A stretch of DNA of 64,000 nt, from contig JAXLVK010000009.1 of NCBI GenBank assembly GCA_046329055.1, positions 22,197-86,196 of the forward strand, given 5' to 3'. How positions within the stretch are numbered: position 1 is the first letter of the stretch; each line of letters starts with the position of its first letter. Source of the DNA: JADKCL01 sp046329055 (GTDB lineage Bacteria; Bacteroidota; Bacteroidia; J057; JADKCL01). Made by a program: the position numbers and the translations under genes. The notes under the pieces were generated by a model. It had not been told where the DNA came from. It saw nothing but the letters and a program-made list of their open reading frames with translations, and did not search any database. This document shows, piece by piece, positions 48,121-57,113 of this stretch.

Positions 48121-50257
48121 GTGATTTCAACACATATAGATACATCGGGCATCGCGACGCTGACTTGGGACCTTCCTGGGGGCGCGAATATTTTGAATCA
48201 GGCTTCGGTCTCGGCTTTTTCGGAGGCTTTGGAGGCGGCGCTTGCGGATCCGGCGGTGAAGGGGATCGTGGTGGCTTCGGCCAAGGATACTTTCATCGTG
48301 GGTGGGGACCTGAAGGCGCTCTACGCGCTGTCCTCGGTGGACGAGGTGCTGACGCTCGGGCGCGGCATCCACAAGGTGTTCCGGCGGATGGAGACGGGGG
48401 CAAACCCGTGGTCGCGGCGATCAATGGCATGGTCCTCGGAGGTGGCATGGAGCTGGCGCTGGCTTGCCATCATCGGGTGGCGGTGGATGCGGCGGCGGTT
48501 CAGATCGGGTTTCCGGAGGTGACATTGGGGCTGTTTCCGGGGGCGGGTGGCACACAAAGGCTGCCGCGACTGATCGGCCTGCAGGCTGCGATGCAACCTC
48601 TGCTGACGGGGCGGAACCTGTCAGTGGCTGAGGCGAAAGGATTGGGCATCATCGGGCAGACGGTGGCGAAGGCGGATGAATTGGTCACGGCGGCGAAGGC
48701 TTGGATCCTCAATGGGGGCAAGGCTGTGCAACCCTGGGACGTGAAGGGCTTCAAAACTCCGGGCGCTGACTTGGCTTCGGTGGATGTCACCTTCATGTAC
48801 GCAGGTGCGGCGGGGATGGTGCGGCAGCAAGGATTTGGCAACTATCCGGCTCCGAATGCGATCCTCAGCTGCCTGTACGAGGGGCTGCTGATGAACATCG
48901 ATGAGGCATTGGAACTGGAGCTGCGGTACTTCGCCAAGGTGGCCTTGACCAAGCAGGCGAAGCACATGATCCGGACGCTGTGGTTCAGCATGAACAAAGC
49001 AAAAGGCGGGGTGGCGAGGCCCAAGGGCATCGATCCGAACCCGACAAAGAAGCTGGGCATCCTCGGCGCGGGCATGATGGGAGCGGGGATCGCCTACGCA
49101 AGCGCCAAGGTGGGGATCGAGAGTGTCCTGAAGGACGTGACGGCGAGTCTGCCGATAAAGGCAAGGACTATTCGCGGAAATTGCTCGCTGGGCAGATTGA
49201 AAAGGGCCGGATGACGCAAGAGAAGGCCGATAAATTGTTGTCGAAAATCAAGGCTACGGGCGATGCTGCCGACCTCGCAGGCTGCGACCTGGTGGTGGAG
49301 GCGGTGTTTGAGGACCGGGGCTTGAAGGCGCGGGTCACCCAAGAAGCCGAGGCGCAGATGGCTCCCGGCGGGGTGTTTGCTTCCAATACCTCCACGTTGC
49401 CGATCACAGGATTGGCGGAGGCTTCGAAGGCGCCGGAGAACTTCATCGGCCTGCATTTCTTTTCCCCTGTGGACAAGATGCAGCTCGTGGAGGTGATCAT
49501 GGGCAAACAAACTGGGGACTATGCCCTGGCAAAAAGCCTGGACTATGTCTTGCAAATCAAGAAGGTGCCGATCGTGGTCAATGACAGCCGGGGCTTTTTC
49601 ACGTCTCGGATTTTCAAGACGTATGTGACGGAGGGCTTCGAACTGCTGGCACAGGGCGTGAAGCCTGCCTTGATCGAAAATGCTGCGAAGGCTGCGGGAA
49701 TGCCTGTGGGTCCCTTGGCGGTCGCGGATGAGGTCTCGATCGAACTGCTCTACAAGATTTTCAAGCAGACCGAGGCGGACGGCATCTCGCAGGAGGGCCC
49801 GGCCAAGCATGTGATCTTCAAGATGATCGAGGAGCTGGACCGCAAGGGCAAGAAGGATGGGCGCGGGTTTTATGATTATCCTGAAGGTGGCAAAAAGTCC
49901 CTCTGGAAAGGTCTCGCCGAGCATTTCCCCGTTGCCGAGTTCCAACCTGATGCGGATTTCGTGAAGCGTCGGTTGTTGCATTTGCAGGCATTGGAGTCGA
50001 TGCGTTGCCTGGAGGAGGGCGTGTTGCGCTCGGTGGAGGATGCCGACATTGGCTCGATCTTGGGTTGGGGCTTCCCGCCGTACACGGGTGGGGTGCTGAG
50101 CTATATCGACTTCGTGGGCCTCAAGCAATTCGTGAAGGAATGCCGGGGCTTCTCGCATACTGCCGGACCGCGCTACCAACCGACCGACCGCCTGCTCGCG
50201 ATGGCTGAGCGCGGCGAATCCATTTATCCCTCAACAGAAAAATCAGTCGCTCAATGA
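48121..50257 (+). CDS. fadJ: FadJ-like enoyl-CoA hydratase/3-hydroxyacyl-CoA dehydrogenase, frameshifted twice
   Basis: Joined, it gives about 712 residues, the usual size of the fusion. The N-terminal crotonase domain has AAINGMVLGGGMELALACH (oxyanion hole) and FPEVTLGLFPGAGGTQRLPR (catalytic Glu region). The central Rossmann fold has GILGAGMMGAGIAYASAKVG, and the C-terminal dehydrogenase has FIGLHFFSPVDKMQLVEVI and GFFTSRIF. Frame breaks lie at about 48395 (one G missing in ACGGGGGC) and about 49144 (one G missing in GCGAGTCT, expected GCGGAGTCT). Both are one-base deletions in G runs. The enzyme hydrates trans-2-enoyl-CoA and oxidises the product with NAD+. It overlaps the next gene by ATGA. 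Confidence 0.88.
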
Positions 50258-51405
50258 TACCAAGGACGATCTACAAGGAGGAGCACCTGCTGTTCAAGCA
50301 GGCTCTGGAAGACTATGTAAGGACGCAAATCATCCCGAACAATCCTGCTTGGGAGAAGGCCAAGATGATGCCGCGCGAGGCATGGACGGGCGCTGGCTCG
50401 ATGGGGTTCCTGGCGATTCAGGTTCCGGAGGAGTACGGCGGCATGGGGATCAACGATTTCCGCTACAATGCCATCCTGGCCGAGGTCTATGGCCAAGCGG
50501 GGATGATCGGTCCGGCGATTGGGTTTCAGGTTCATAGCGATATCGTGTTGCCCTACTTCCTGCACTACGGTTCGGAGGAGGTGAAGCAACGGTGGCTGCC
50601 GGGATTTGCCTCGGGCGAGGTGATCGGGGCGATCTGCATGAGCGAGCCGGGTGCGGGTAGTGACCTGAAGGGGTTGCGCACGGTGGCCGTGGACAAGGGG
50701 GATCATTACCTGATCACGGGTTCTAAGACCTTCATCAGCAATGGCTATACCTGTGATGTGGCCGTGGTCGCTGCCAAGACCAATCCTGAGCTGGGCGCGA
50801 AGGGGATCAGCCTCTTCGCGGTGGACATGCATAGTCCCGGGGTGACCAAGAACAAGCCCTTCGAAAAGGTGGGGATGCATGCGCAGGACACCTGCGAGAT
50901 CTTTTTCGAGAATGTGGTGGTGCCGAAGGGCAACCTCCTCGGGGAGGAAAACCAAGGCTTCATCTACATGATGACCCTGCTGCCGCAGGAGCGCATCTCG
51001 GTGGGCTTGCTGGGCATCGCGGCGGCTGAGGGCTGCCTGGAGGAGACGATCAAATATACCCGTGAGCGTCAGGCATTTGGCAAGAGCATTTCGGAGCTGC
51101 AAAATACCCGCTTCAAATTGGCGGAACTCGCCACGGAGATCGCGATGGGCCGTGTGTTCATGGACCGCTTGGTGGAATTGCACGATGAGGGCAAACTGGA
51201 TGCTGCGATGGCTTCGATGGCGAAGTATTCGATGACGGAGTTGCAGGGGCGCGCGGCGGACATCTGCGTGCAGTTGCACGGGGGCAATGGCTACATGTGG
51301 GAGTACTATGTGGCGCGTGCCTACGCGGATGCAAGGGCGCAGCGGATCTATGCAGGAAGCAATGAGATCATGAAGGAGCTGATTGCGCGGAAACTGTTTA
51401 GTTAA
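50254..51405 (+). CDS. Acyl-CoA dehydrogenase
   Basis: 383 residues with the standard three-part fold: helical N-terminus, beta domain with ICMSEPGAGSDLKGLRT and ITGSKTFISNGYTCD, and a helical C-terminus ending QRIYAGSNEIMKELIARKL. It oxidises acyl-CoA to trans-2-enoyl-CoA using FAD and passes electrons to ETF. Chain length cannot be told. It overlaps the fadJ stop and completes a beta-oxidation set. Right after its stop codon come four heptad repeats. Confidence 0.92.
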   Translation: MIPRTIYKEEHLLFKQALEDYVRTQIIPNNPAWEKAKMMPREAWTGAGSMGFLAIQVPEEYGGMGINDFRYNAILAEVYGQAGMIGPAIGFQVHSDIVLPYFLHYGSEEVKQRWLPGFASGEVIGAICMSEPGAGSDLKGLRTVAVDKGDHYLITGSKTFISNGYTCDVAVVAAKTNPELGAKGISLFAVDMHSPGVTKNKPFEKVGMHAQDTCEIFFENVVVPKGNLLGEENQGFIYMMTLLPQERISVGLLGIAAAEGCLEETIKYTRERQAFGKSISELQNTRFKLAELATEIAMGRVFMDRLVELHDEGKLDAAMASMAKYSMTELQGRAADICVQLHGGNGYMWEYYVARAYADARAQRIYAGSNEIMKELIARKLFS

Positions 51406-51433
51406 TTGATAATGAATAATGAATAATTGATAA
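51406..51433 (+). repeat. Heptad repeats (TTGATAA family) directly after a stop codon
   Basis: Four 7-base units (TTGATAA, TGAATAA, TGAATAA, TTGATAA) start at the base after the acyl-CoA dehydrogenase stop. Convergent gene at 51479. Confidence 0.7.
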
Positions 51434-51478
51434 TTCTTGGGGGTGGAGGCCCGGCGAGACTCCTCTGAGTCCGGTGGA

Positions 51479-52690
51479 TCAGGTGGTTTGGGGGTTTTGG
51501 GAGGCAATGCCTGCCTTGAGGGTGTTGAGGATGCGGTCTTGATCCCAGCCTAGCCAATCTTGGAGTACCGCTGCGGTGTGCTCGCCTAACAATGGTGCCG
51601 TTTGGGGCAATCGCGGTTGTTGGCTGGTTTCGCCAAACCCGAAGGGCAAGGTTGGCAGTTCGAGCTTCCCTAGTCTTGGGTCATTCAATTCTTGGACCAA
51701 TCCGAGTTCCGCGATCTGTGGTTCATGGATGGCTTTGTCGATGTCGTTGACTGGGCTGATGCAGGCGTCTAGCTGGGTGCCGATTTGTACCCATTCGGAT
51801 TGGGGTTTGGTGGCGAAGATGGCGGAAAGGGCCTCTTTCAGCTCATTTTGCTTGCCAATGAAGGGGATCAGGTCGGGGCGCTGGATTCCCTTGAGGAAGC
51901 GTTCCAATGCCCATGGTTCCAACAATCCGAAGAAGATCGCCTTGCCATCGCTGGTTGGGTAGGTGCGGTAGTCGGCGCGGCCTCCGTTCATCCATGCCTT
52001 GCCGGGTTGGGGAACTTGCCAATGGGGATCGTTGCGCTCGCTGACTTCGAGGAGGTTGAGGAAAAATCCGGCGTGGAGCATGGATGCGTCGATCCTGATG
52101 GGGGCGGTATTTCCGGCTTTTCGGCCGAGCAGGGCGGAGGCAGCGGCAAATGCGGCGGATTGTCCAGCGAAGATGTCGGCGACAGGGGCGGAGAAGGTGG
52201 CAGGCAGCCCGTCCGCGGTGGTTTCGGTGTAGCTGAGGTTGCCGCCGAGGGCGAGGATGTTGTTGTCGTGCCCGGCGAGGTGGGAGAGGGGGCCGGTGAG
52301 GCCGTAGGCGGTCAGCGACACATATATTATGTGTGGTGCGATGGATTCGGGGCTGCCGCCGAGGGTCCGTTCCAATGCACCCTTTCTACTGCCATCGATG
52401 AGGATGTCTGCTTGGCTGATGAGCTCGCGCAGGATAGCTGCTCCCTGATCGATCTTGGTTTGTAGGGCGATGCTTTTGAATCCCCCGTTGAGCGTCCTGA
52501 ACATCGGAGACATGGCGGTATTGGGATCGTCGCCGATTTTGCCGATTTGGCGCAGGTAGTCCCCGTGGTCGGATTCGACCTTGACGACCTCGGCCCCCAT
52601 GGCACGCAGGAGGTAGGCGGCGAGGGGCGCAGGGACATAGTTGCCGATGAGGAGGACGCGGGTGCCATGAAGGAAGGAAATGGGGAGCAT
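51479..52690 (-). CDS. Class III (CaiB/BaiF) CoA-transferase
   Basis: 403 residues from the ATG at 52690. The N-terminus has the Rossmann-like AAYLLRAMGAEVVKVESDHGDYLR; SIALQTKIDQGAAILRELISQADILID and YVSLTAYGLTGPLSHLAGHDN are family hallmarks. The middle region (RIDASMLHAGFF) carries the Asp that forms the acyl anhydride in formyl-CoA transferase relatives. It moves CoA between carboxylic acids; the acids are unknown, although its place beside the beta-oxidation genes suggests activation of an acid to be degraded. It is convergent with the acyl-CoA dehydrogenase. A longer frame to 52849 covers repeat DNA and is rejected. Confidence 0.9.
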   Translation of the reverse strand: MLPISFLHGTRVLLIGNYVPAPLAAYLLRAMGAEVVKVESDHGDYLRQIGKIGDDPNTAMSPMFRTLNGGFKSIALQTKIDQGAAILRELISQADILIDGSRKGALERTLGGSPESIAPHIIYVSLTAYGLTGPLSHLAGHDNNILALGGNLSYTETTADGLPATFSAPVADIFAGQSAAFAAASALLGRKAGNTAPIRIDASMLHAGFFLNLLEVSERNDPHWQVPQPGKAWMNGGRADYRTYPTSDGKAIFFGLLEPWALERFLKGIQRPDLIPFIGKQNELKEALSAIFATKPQSEWVQIGTQLDACISPVNDIDKAIHEPQIAELGLVQELNDPRLGKLELPTLPFGFGETSQQPRLPQTAPLLGEHTAAVLQDWLGWDQDRILNTLKAGIASQNPQTT

Positions 52691-52700
52691 GGCGCAAGAT

Positions 52701-52880
52701 AGTTGATAGTTGACAGTTGATAATGGATTACCGCGCGTTTGCGGGGGTTTGGGGGCTTCGGCGCTTCGAGAGCACTTCGACAGGCTACCCGATAAACTCC
52801 TGACAGGGCCGGGACGCGGCGGGACAAGCCGTGTGGCAGACTTCGACAAGCTCCCCGAGATCGGGACAGGCAGTCCATCG
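52701..52880. repeat. Heptad repeats and dispersed element in the gap before the eCIS block
   Basis: 52701-52721 has three heptads (AGTTGAT, AGTTGAC, AGTTGAT). From about 52760 to 52880 come CACTTCGACAGGCT, GGGACAAGCCG and CTTCGACAAGCT, words shared with 15062-15150. The remainder of the gap 52691-53103 shows no gene to me. Confidence 0.55.
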
Positions 52881-53103
52881 CCTCAGGGACCACAGGGTAA
52901 TTAGAATTTTCCCGTTTTTGTGGGTTGGGGTGGCGGAATTCAAATCCTTTTTATTTACTTAGAGTCGGTGAGGAAAGCCCGGCAGTCTGGAGGATTCGCC
53001 TGTCAGTGAACCTTGGTTACTGCGGCGGAATCCCCTCATTGTTTCACCCCGAGCGGTCGGGGGCATGAGAATCAGGATCGAATCGAGAGGCATTAAAAGG
53101 CAG

Positions 53104-54636
53104 ATGAAAAAGACGCTCCTCATTTTGGGCTCCCTACTGGCAGCGGGCGTGCTTGTGGCGTTCATGATGAACGACGATGAGCAGCGACCTAAGCGCGGTC
53201 AGGACAATCGTATCTCCGTGGAGCGGGTTTTGGAGGCTTTCAATCTGAATTTCCACAAGGAAATCGGTCAGACCTCCATCATTTTCCAGTTTGCACCGGA
53301 GGACTCCATCAAAATCGAATGCGAGGATTGCCTCCTGCGCATGGCGAACAGCGAGGACAAGGGCGGCCTTGCCATCAAGTTGCAGAGCATTGACAAGACG
53401 GAGGTGCTGAAGCCCTCGGCCTTCGGGCAATGGCTCCGCATCAACAGCAGCAATGGCAAGGTGGGTCTGGTCTTCGAGCGCGACGGCGTGGGGGAGAAGG
53501 TGCTGAGCATCCGCAGCTTGAAGGTGCTGCGCAAGACCCGGAGCCCGTTCCTGGACGAGGGCGGCGTGCCGATGGGCCTGCTCGACGTGAACAACCTCTA
53601 CATCGACAAGCTCACCAAGGACAATACCGAAATCCAAACCCGGTTCCTCTTCAAGCTCAAGAGCGACGACAAGATCAAGGTCGATATCATCGGTTCGAAC
53701 GGGGCGGTCCCGGCGAACCTGATCTGCAGTGTATATAAGACGGGTGAGGAGTACGACAAGAAGCCCATGGCGACAGGGGTGGAGTTGAACGTGCCGCCGA
53801 TCGACGGGGGGCAAGACCTGTTCGGATTTGAATTCGCCCATATCAAGGACGTGAAGGGTGTGAATGCGTACCATTTGGACATCTATCGCATCCCTTTAAA
53901 CACGGCCGGGTACCGAGACATTAGAGACACGATCGTTCCCGATACCATCCGCGGAGACTGCACCTACATGGTGGCCAAGGAAGGATTTTATGAAGGCCCG
54001 GATTTCGTCTTCCTGGGTCCTGAGGGCACGATCAAGGCGAACGTCCCCGGCCGTTTCAACTTGGGAATCAACAAGAATTTCCGCGCCTGCTACGATATCC
54101 CGCTCTCTGATGAGGGCCTCCCTGCCGAAGCTTGCAAGGGCTGTGATACCTTTTGGGCCTTCTGGATGGGGGTCGGCAATGCGAACATCAACCGTTACCT
54201 GTACCAAGACAGCCTCCGAAAGATGGCTAGCAAGGGTGGATTGGTGGAAGCATTTGCCCGAAGTATGAAGACCCGAGGCAATAGTCTGGGGGTTTTCCCG
54301 CCGCCGCAGCAGGGTGAGAAGGCATTTTTCGCGATCGTGAATGCCACTGACAAGCAGCGGTTCCTCACGAGCGAGTTCAATGATGCGAACTACGATGGGA
54401 ACGATACCACGACCTGGTCCTCCCAAGGATTGGTGCCGACGAAGCAGTTCCGGCTGCATTACACGCCGGGTAGCGCACTGTCGCTCTGCGTGTGCAACAA
54501 CAGTTCCGTGAACACCGTGCCCGTCATGTTCAAGTTCCAGCAGTTCGTGACGGCCCCGAAGGCCAAGGACTCGCTGGAGAAGGTGATTCCGAATGCCGGA
54601 AGCTTGTTTGAGGTCCTACCTACGGAGGTACAATGA
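53104..54636 (+). CDS. Membrane-anchored beta-rich protein of unknown function, upstream of eCIS
   Basis: 510 residues from the ATG at 53104 (ATG at 53065 possible). A single N-terminal membrane segment (LLILGSLLAAGVLVAFMM) is followed by a basic stretch and a large beta-rich soluble part. Two blocks share a pattern (LFGFEFAHIKDVKGVNAYHLDIYRIP in the middle and repeated F/Y-x-I/V strands), but I recognise no family. Several Cys pairs (CEDC, CKGC, CVC) could form disulfides outside the cytoplasm. The stop overlaps the start of the next gene (ATGATGA), so the two are translated together. Its same-strand position before the injection-system genes suggests a link, which is inferred. Confidence 0.68.
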   Translation: MKKTLLILGSLLAAGVLVAFMMNDDEQRPKRGQDNRISVERVLEAFNLNFHKEIGQTSIIFQFAPEDSIKIECEDCLLRMANSEDKGGLAIKLQSIDKTEVLKPSAFGQWLRINSSNGKVGLVFERDGVGEKVLSIRSLKVLRKTRSPFLDEGGVPMGLLDVNNLYIDKLTKDNTEIQTRFLFKLKSDDKIKVDIIGSNGAVPANLICSVYKTGEEYDKKPMATGVELNVPPIDGGQDLFGFEFAHIKDVKGVNAYHLDIYRIPLNTAGYRDIRDTIVPDTIRGDCTYMVAKEGFYEGPDFVFLGPEGTIKANVPGRFNLGINKNFRACYDIPLSDEGLPAEACKGCDTFWAFWMGVGNANINRYLYQDSLRKMASKGGLVEAFARSMKTRGNSLGVFPPPQQGEKAFFAIVNATDKQRFLTSEFNDANYDGNDTTTWSSQGLVPTKQFRLHYTPGSALSLCVCNNSSVNTVPVMFKFQQFVTAPKAKDSLEKVIPNAGSLFEVLPTEVQ

Positions 54637-56141
54637 TGAGGAAGCATCTGCTCGCAGGTTGGATCGTGTTGATGTCCGTGGCCATGGTGTTGCAGGGCTG
54701 CGGAGATCCCGTGACCAAGCAGGTCGCGAGCCGGGGCCGGTTCAAGGTCCGCAATTGGCTGCGTTACGAGTTCCAACAGATCAAGACCTTTTCCTACGGC
54801 AATAGTCAGATCAAGCAGGGCAAGCACGTGATCGGCTACGAACCCTCGTGGCTGATTTATGATTCGCTCTACTTGAACTACCCCTTTCAGCTCATGAGCG
54901 ACCTGGTGGTGGGAGAGTACGACTTGAATCCCTACACGGGATTTGCCAGGAATGACTCAGCGCTGAATGCGTTCCGGAACAAGGACATCATCGAGATGGC
55001 GACCGGGGTGAATGAGGAGCTGAACGTCATGCTCGCGCTCACCGACTATGGCGATGCTGGCTACCGTGCCTCGTTCCTGCCGGAGATACCCAAGAAGAAC
55101 CTGTTCAACTCCCTTGACAATATTCTGGACGAGTTCAATCAGAAACGTGGCGGGAGTGATGAACGCGAGCACGTGGGGGTCCTGGTGGACTTCCCGAACG
55201 TGTCCTGGAATCACCGGAATGACTTTGCGGAGTTTCTCGCGAGGATCAAGAAGGACCTGAACAATCAAGAGATCGGGAAGAGCTGCTTGCTCTACTTGGT
55301 GCTGCCTCCTCACGAGGATCAGTACGTGCTGTACAAAGACTCCGCATTTGCGGCGAAGGTGAGGCAGTCGGTGGATCATTTCATCATCCGGAGCCACGGA
55401 TTCGACGGAGACATCTTCGCGGATGCGCACGGCCCCATGGTGCCTCTGGAGCGTCCCGGGGAGCTGATGGACCTGGACAGCATCGTGAACTACTTCAACA
55501 AGAAGGCGCGCATCCCGCTGTCCAAAATGAGCGTGGAGGTTCCGTACTACGCCTCCATCCGGACGGACTCGGGATTCTGGGGGCATCGACCCCTGATGCC
55601 GCTGAACGAGCTGTTCAATACCGTGGCCGCGCCGCGGCTGCTGGACACCCTATCGGTTTCCTACAAGTACAAGGTCGATACGCTGTCCTATTACTTCCTG
55701 GACACGCTCTCGTTGGACATCGCCTACAAATGGGTGGTGAACCGAGGCTTGGCGGGCGTGGGGTTGTACGGCCTGGGATATGGGCATGGCATCGACAACA
55801 TCCGGATCGAGGAGGGGATGTGGGAGGACGTCGCGGTGAACTTCGCGGAGCCTGCGCCGAGGTTGTTTTTCCCCGGTGTAGGGTTCCTGCTGTGCTTCTT
55901 CGCGGTGGGTGTGGTGATGTCCGTGATCGCGCACTGGGAAGTACGGTATGCGTTGCGAGAACGGCGGCTGCGGCTCGCTTACTACGGGGCGCTGCTGTTC
56001 TTCATGATCCTGGCGATCGTGCTGTGTTCGCTGCCGGTGACCACCGTGCCCGTGTTTTGGAAACTCGTTTCTTTGATTATCTTGCTCATCTTCCCGTTGG
56101 GTCGCAAGGCGTTCAAATTCTTTGCCGTCGCACGGAAGTGA
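54633..56141 (+). CDS. Lipoprotein with degenerate GH18-like barrel and three C-terminal membrane spans
   Basis: 502 residues. Lipobox LQGC with Cys23. Residues of about 60-405 look like a GH18 chitinase-type barrel: HVIGYEPSWLIYDSL at the first strand, VGVLVDFPNVSW where active GH18 enzymes have DxxDxDxE, and GLAGVGLYGLGYGHG at the last strand. The catalytic Glu is replaced (Asp186, Phe, Pro188), so it is probably a binding, not cutting, domain. Spans at about 412-435, 449-467 and 474-491 follow. A lipid anchor plus three spans in one protein is unusual. It could tie peptidoglycan or glycan to the inner membrane near the injection system; this is inference. Confidence 0.7.
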   Translation: MMRKHLLAGWIVLMSVAMVLQGCGDPVTKQVASRGRFKVRNWLRYEFQQIKTFSYGNSQIKQGKHVIGYEPSWLIYDSLYLNYPFQLMSDLVVGEYDLNPYTGFARNDSALNAFRNKDIIEMATGVNEELNVMLALTDYGDAGYRASFLPEIPKKNLFNSLDNILDEFNQKRGGSDEREHVGVLVDFPNVSWNHRNDFAEFLARIKKDLNNQEIGKSCLLYLVLPPHEDQYVLYKDSAFAAKVRQSVDHFIIRSHGFDGDIFADAHGPMVPLERPGELMDLDSIVNYFNKKARIPLSKMSVEVPYYASIRTDSGFWGHRPLMPLNELFNTVAAPRLLDTLSVSYKYKVDTLSYYFLDTLSLDIAYKWVVNRGLAGVGLYGLGYGHGIDNIRIEEGMWEDVAVNFAEPAPRLFFPGVGFLLCFFAVGVVMSVIAHWEVRYALRERRLRLAYYGALLFFMILAIVLCSLPVTTVPVFWKLVSLIILLIFPLGRKAFKFFAVARK

Positions 56142-56175
56142 GTTCTTGTGAAATTGTGCAAAAGTTAAGGTTAAG

Positions 56176-56421
56176 TTGAAAAAGTTCTGGACCTGGTTCA
56201 AGGAGAAGGCATGGCCGTGGATAAAACTGCTGCCAAGGGCGATTTTGTTGGGAATTGTCAGTGCATTTGGTTATGACCTGCTTGTATCGGGAAGTTTTAA
56301 GTTCTATATTTACGTAATCGGGATACTGTTGGCCATCCCGGGGTTCTATGTGATCATCATCCTCTCCCGGTCCATCAAGCGGTGGGAATACAAGCCGGAA
56401 GGTGAAGATGCCGCCAAGTGA
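56176..56421 (+). CDS. Two-span membrane mini-protein
   Basis: 81 residues. The only possible start is TTG at 56176; the frame has no Met. Trp-rich N-terminus (FWTWFKEKAWPWIKLLPR), then two hydrophobic segments (AILLGIVSAFGYDLLVSG and YIYVIGILLAIPGFYVIIIL), then a charged tail. It follows the GH18-like gene by 34 bases and precedes the Pvc16-like gene. Not recognised. The good hydrophobic pattern and position support it being real. Confidence 0.55.
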   Translation: MKKFWTWFKEKAWPWIKLLPRAILLGIVSAFGYDLLVSGSFKFYIYVIGILLAIPGFYVIIILSRSIKRWEYKPEGEDAAK

Positions 56422-56496
56422 CCCTCGGCCGCAGTCGTTCGTTATCAACGAGTATTGCAGTTCATTAATTCTGAAACTATCTCAATTTATAAAGCG

Positions 56497-57075
56497 ATGA
56501 TTCATCAGGTATTGCCAGCCATCGTCAGAGAATTGACCGAATATCTCGAGTCCAAATTTGGGATTAGCGATGACCAGGTCGTCTTGGGTAACGTAGTGAA
56601 CCAGGACGGAAGCCTTGCCATCGACGGTAACAAGTTGGTCGTTTCTTTGATCAATATTGCCCGTGATGGGTCCAAGGGATCCATGTCCGGTTTTGGAGGT
56701 AACGACAATCCTCCAGTGTTTGTGAACCTCTACGTGATCTTTGCTGCGGTGTACAACCAAAGCAACATCAGCAGCCAAGACTACTTGGAGTCGCTGAAGA
56801 TGGTCTCCGGGGTGATCTCCTTCTTCCAGAGCCGGAACATGTTCGATGCCCACTCCACCCCCGATTTCCCCGCGGACGCTGGTCAGGTGATCTGCGAAAT
56901 CGAGAACGTGGAATTCCGCGAGTTGGTGAACCTGTGGTCCCTCTCCGGCGCGAAATACGTTCCGTCCATCATCTACCGTTTCCGTTCGCTCAACATGGAA
57001 GAAGGCCTGGTGTCCGACGAGATGCCGCACGTGGGTCATTTTTCCGCACTGGGTGGACCGAAGCCACGGTTCTGA
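56497..57075 (+). CDS. Pvc16/DUF4255-like eCIS cap (tail terminator) protein
   Basis: 192 residues from the ATG at 56497. The pattern is that of the Pvc16 N-terminal domain (DUF4255): IHQVLPAIVRELTEYLESKF at the start, LVVSLINIARDG, then VFVNLYVIFAAVYNQSNISSQDYLESLKMVSGVISFFQSRN (shown by its parts only). Pvc16-type proteins cap the far end of the sheath-tube complex and stop its growth. It precedes the sheath gene as in many Bacteroidota eCIS loci. Confidence 0.83.
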   Translation: MIHQVLPAIVRELTEYLESKFGISDDQVVLGNVVNQDGSLAIDGNKLVVSLINIARDGSKGSMSGFGGNDNPPVFVNLYVIFAAVYNQSNISSQDYLESLKMVSGVISFFQSRNMFDAHSTPDFPADAGQVICEIENVEFRELVNLWSLSGAKYVPSIIYRFRSLNMEEGLVSDEMPHVGHFSALGGPKPRF

Positions 57076-57113
57076 GAGCCCGTGGTATTGGATTGAATTA
57101 GGAGAGACTGTTC

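Noticed and set aside
48165..49214. Separate 349-codon gene starting in the first fadJ frame region
   Set aside because: Its first 80 residues are out-of-frame translation of the crotonase domain. Only the part after the frame break is real, and it belongs to the fadJ fusion.
52960..53060. GAGGAAAGCCCGG resembles the RNase P RNA core GAGGAAAGTCCGGGC
   Set aside because: Only this short word fits; the rest of RNase P RNA is not found around it and the gap is too short.
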